Below, one piece after another: positions 5,309 through 6,330 of a stretch of DNA of 6,330 nucleotides. Each line of letters opens with the position of its first letter. Positions within the stretch are counted from its first letter, which is position 1. The translations under genes and the position numbers were made by a program. The notes under the pieces were generated by a model. The model saw nothing but the letters and a program-made list of their open reading frames with translations, did no database searches and was not told the DNA's origin. This stretch comes from CAVPGH01 sp046726955 (GTDB lineage: Bacteria; Acidobacteriota; Vicinamibacteria; Fen-336), in assembly GCA_046726955.1 (NCBI GenBank), contig JBKPBQ010000005.1:1-6330 (forward strand), written 5' to 3'.

Positions 5309-5815
5309 CTACTCCGCCGCCTTCTCCTTGGCCTTGCCCTTCTCCTTCTTCGCGGGCTTGGCCTCGGACTTCGCGGGCTTGGCTTCCGCCTTCTCCTTCG
5401 GGGCCTCGGCTTCCTTCTTCTTGCCCTTCTCGTCCTTGGCCTTGGGCTTGAATTCGGAGCCGAGCAGCTCGAGGATCGCCATCTCCGCGCCGTCGCCGCG
5501 GCGCGGCCCCAGGCGGAGGATCCGGGTGTAGCCGCCCGGGCGCGTCGCGTAGCGGGCGCCCAGGCTGTCGAAGAGCTTCTTCACGACCACCGGGTCCTGG
5601 ATGTCGCGGAGCACGAGCCGGCGCGCGTGCAGCCGGTCGTCCTCGCGCTTGGCGAGCGTGATGAGCCGCTCCGCGTAGGGCCGGAGCTCCTTCGCCCTCA
5701 TCAGGGTGGTGCGGATGCGTTCCTGCTCGAAGAGAGCCGAGGCCAGGTTGCGGAGCATGGCGATCCGGTGGGGCGTCGTCCGCCCCAGCTTCCGATGCGC
5801 GACGCGATGTCTCAT
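5309..5815 (-). CDS. rplQ: Large ribosomal subunit protein bL17 with a Lys/Ala/Glu-rich C-terminal tail
   Basis: bL17 is a structural protein of the 50S subunit near the peptide exit side. The start MRHRVAHRKLGRTTPHRIAML, the LITLAKR segment (51-57) and the RPGGYTRILRLGPRRGDGAEMA signature (92-113) are those of the family. The conserved core ends near residue 120, as in ordinary 116-130-residue members. Here a further stretch to residue 168 is nearly all Lys, Ala, Glu and Pro, with a 7-residue repeat EAKPAK(S/K) at 144-157. It is probably disordered, or a mobile RNA-binding tail. The start at 5815 is supported by the conserved N-terminus and AGGA 7 nt upstream. It lies 13 bp after rpoA, the standard order at the end of the alpha operon. 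Confidence 0.97.
   Translation of the reverse strand: MRHRVAHRKLGRTTPHRIAMLRNLASALFEQERIRTTLMRAKELRPYAERLITLAKREDDRLHARRLVLRDIQDPVVVKKLFDSLGARYATRPGGYTRILRLGPRRGDGAEMAILELLGSEFKPKAKDEKGKKKEAEAPKEKAEAKPAKSEAKPAKKEKGKAKEKAAE
5348..5383 (-). repeat. Short tandem repeat in the bL17 tail coding sequence
   Basis: The 15-mer CTTCGCGGGCTTGGC (plus-strand reading) occurs at 5348-5362 and again at 5369-5383, a 21-bp period equal to seven codons. It encodes the AKPAKxE units of the tail. Exact identity over 15 bases points to a recent local duplication or to slippage. Confidence 0.7.
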
Positions 5816-5828
5816 GGGTCGGTCCTGA

Positions 5829-6330
5829 TCACTCCCGCGGCGTCGAGGTCGGCCAGTTGTCGAGCTTCATGCCCAGGCTGAGGCCCATGCCGGACATGAT
5901 CTCCTTGATCTCGTTGAGCGAGTTCCGGACGAAGTTCTTGGTATTGAGCATGTCCGCCTCGGTCTTCTGCACGAGCTCGCCGATGGTGCGGATGTTCGCG
6001 TTCTTGAGGCAGTTGTAGGAGCGGACGGAGAGCTCCATCTCGTCGACACTCTTGTTGAGCTTGTCCATCCAGGCTTCACGCTCGGAGTCCGAGATCTCGA
6101 CGACCTGGCCTTCGGTCTCCTCGTCCTCTTCCTCGAGGTTGATGAAGATCGTGAGGTGGTCCTTCATGAGCTTGGCCGCGAGCCCCACGGCGTCGCGGGG
6201 CGTGACCGCGCCGTTGGCCCAGACCTCGAGGGTGAGCTTCTCGTAGTCGGTGGCCTGGCCCACGCGGGCGGCGTCCACGAAGTAGTTGACCTTCTTGATC
6301 GGCGAGTGGACGGAGTCGAGCGGGATCCAC
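5829..6330 (-). CDS. rpoA: RNA polymerase alpha subunit, C-terminal half (cut by the right edge)
   Basis: About 166 codons of the 3' part are present; the 5' part lies beyond the right edge. The frame enters with IPLDSVHSPIKKVNYFV, the end of the alpha N-terminal domain, and continues through TDYEKLTLEVWANGAVTPRD and KDHLTIFINL. An acidic linker (LEEEDEETEGQVVEISDSE) follows, then a complete alpha CTD (LNKSVDEMELSVRS to GLSLGMKLDNWP). The NTD dimerises and holds beta and beta-prime. The CTD contacts UP elements and activators. The ELSVRSYNCLK segment keeps the Arg, Asn and Cys equal to E. coli R265, N268 and C269. Further on, NFVRNSLNEIK aligns with E. coli NLGKKSLTEIK, so the positions of G296 and K298 are Val and Asn. 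The gene ends in TGA at 5831-5829, 13 bp before rplQ. The GTG at 6278 is internal and not the start. Confidence 0.97.
   Translation of the reverse strand, partial: WIPLDSVHSPIKKVNYFVDAARVGQATDYEKLTLEVWANGAVTPRDAVGLAAKLMKDHLTIFINLEEEDEETEGQVVEISDSEREAWMDKLNKSVDEMELSVRSYNCLKNANIRTIGELVQKTEADMLNTKNFVRNSLNEIKEIMSGMGLSLGMKLDNWPTSTPRE

Noticed and set aside
4985..5881. 298-codon plus-strand frame over the NIPSNAP and rplQ genes
   Set aside because: It is antisense to two genes with clear family signatures, and its Leu/Gly-rich stretch mirrors the Lys/Ala-rich bL17 tail.

Overview
The window is a stretch of GC-rich bacterial chromosome carrying six protein-coding genes, two of them cut by the window edges, and very little non-coding DNA. 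The gene mix is an alpha-operon end (rpoA-rplQ), an EF-G2-type elongation factor, an exported protein with several TonB C-terminal modules and a Pro/Ala/Thr-rich linker, an exported NIPSNAP-family protein, and PilM/PilN-type pilus assembly genes. This suits a Gram-negative, two-membrane bacterium. Acidobacteriota or a deltaproteobacterial-like lineage is my best guess, but it is inferred from style and not shown by any marker. I see no tRNA, rRNA, CRISPR array or intact mobile element.

Layout, left to right. On the minus strand, positions 165-1 hold the start of a PilN-like membrane protein and 989-162 a PilM-like actin-fold protein. The two overlap by 4 nt (GTGA), so they are translationally coupled and lead out of the left edge into a probable type IV pilus assembly operon. 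A 105-bp divergent intergenic region (990-1094) follows. It has two outward-facing TATGAT boxes that form a perfect 9-bp inverted repeat, and a hairpin in the leader of the rightward gene. On the plus strand, fusA2-like EF-G (1095-3194) and the multi-TonB-domain protein (3196-4731) are separated by a single base and form a second operon. A perfect 26-bp palindrome (4744-4769) sits in the 51-bp gap between that operon and the convergent minus-strand genes.

The right part is on the minus strand. The 3' part of rpoA (6330-5829) is followed 13 bp later by rplQ (5815-5309), the conserved end of the S10/spc/alpha ribosomal protein cluster. After 91 bp comes a NIPSNAP-family gene (5217-4783), which has its own plausible promoter and a strong Shine-Dalgarno sequence. 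It is therefore probably a separate unit from the ribosomal operon.

Functionally the window is a junction between core information-processing genes (rpoA, rplQ, EF-G2) and envelope genes (PilM/N, TonB-like, NIPSNAP). I found no convincing new multi-gene system. The points most worth a second look are the 26-bp palindrome, the symmetric divergent promoter, the three-module TonB protein encoded 1 bp behind an EF-G paralogue, unusual residues in the RNA polymerase alpha CTD, and the Lys/Ala/Glu-rich tail on bL17.
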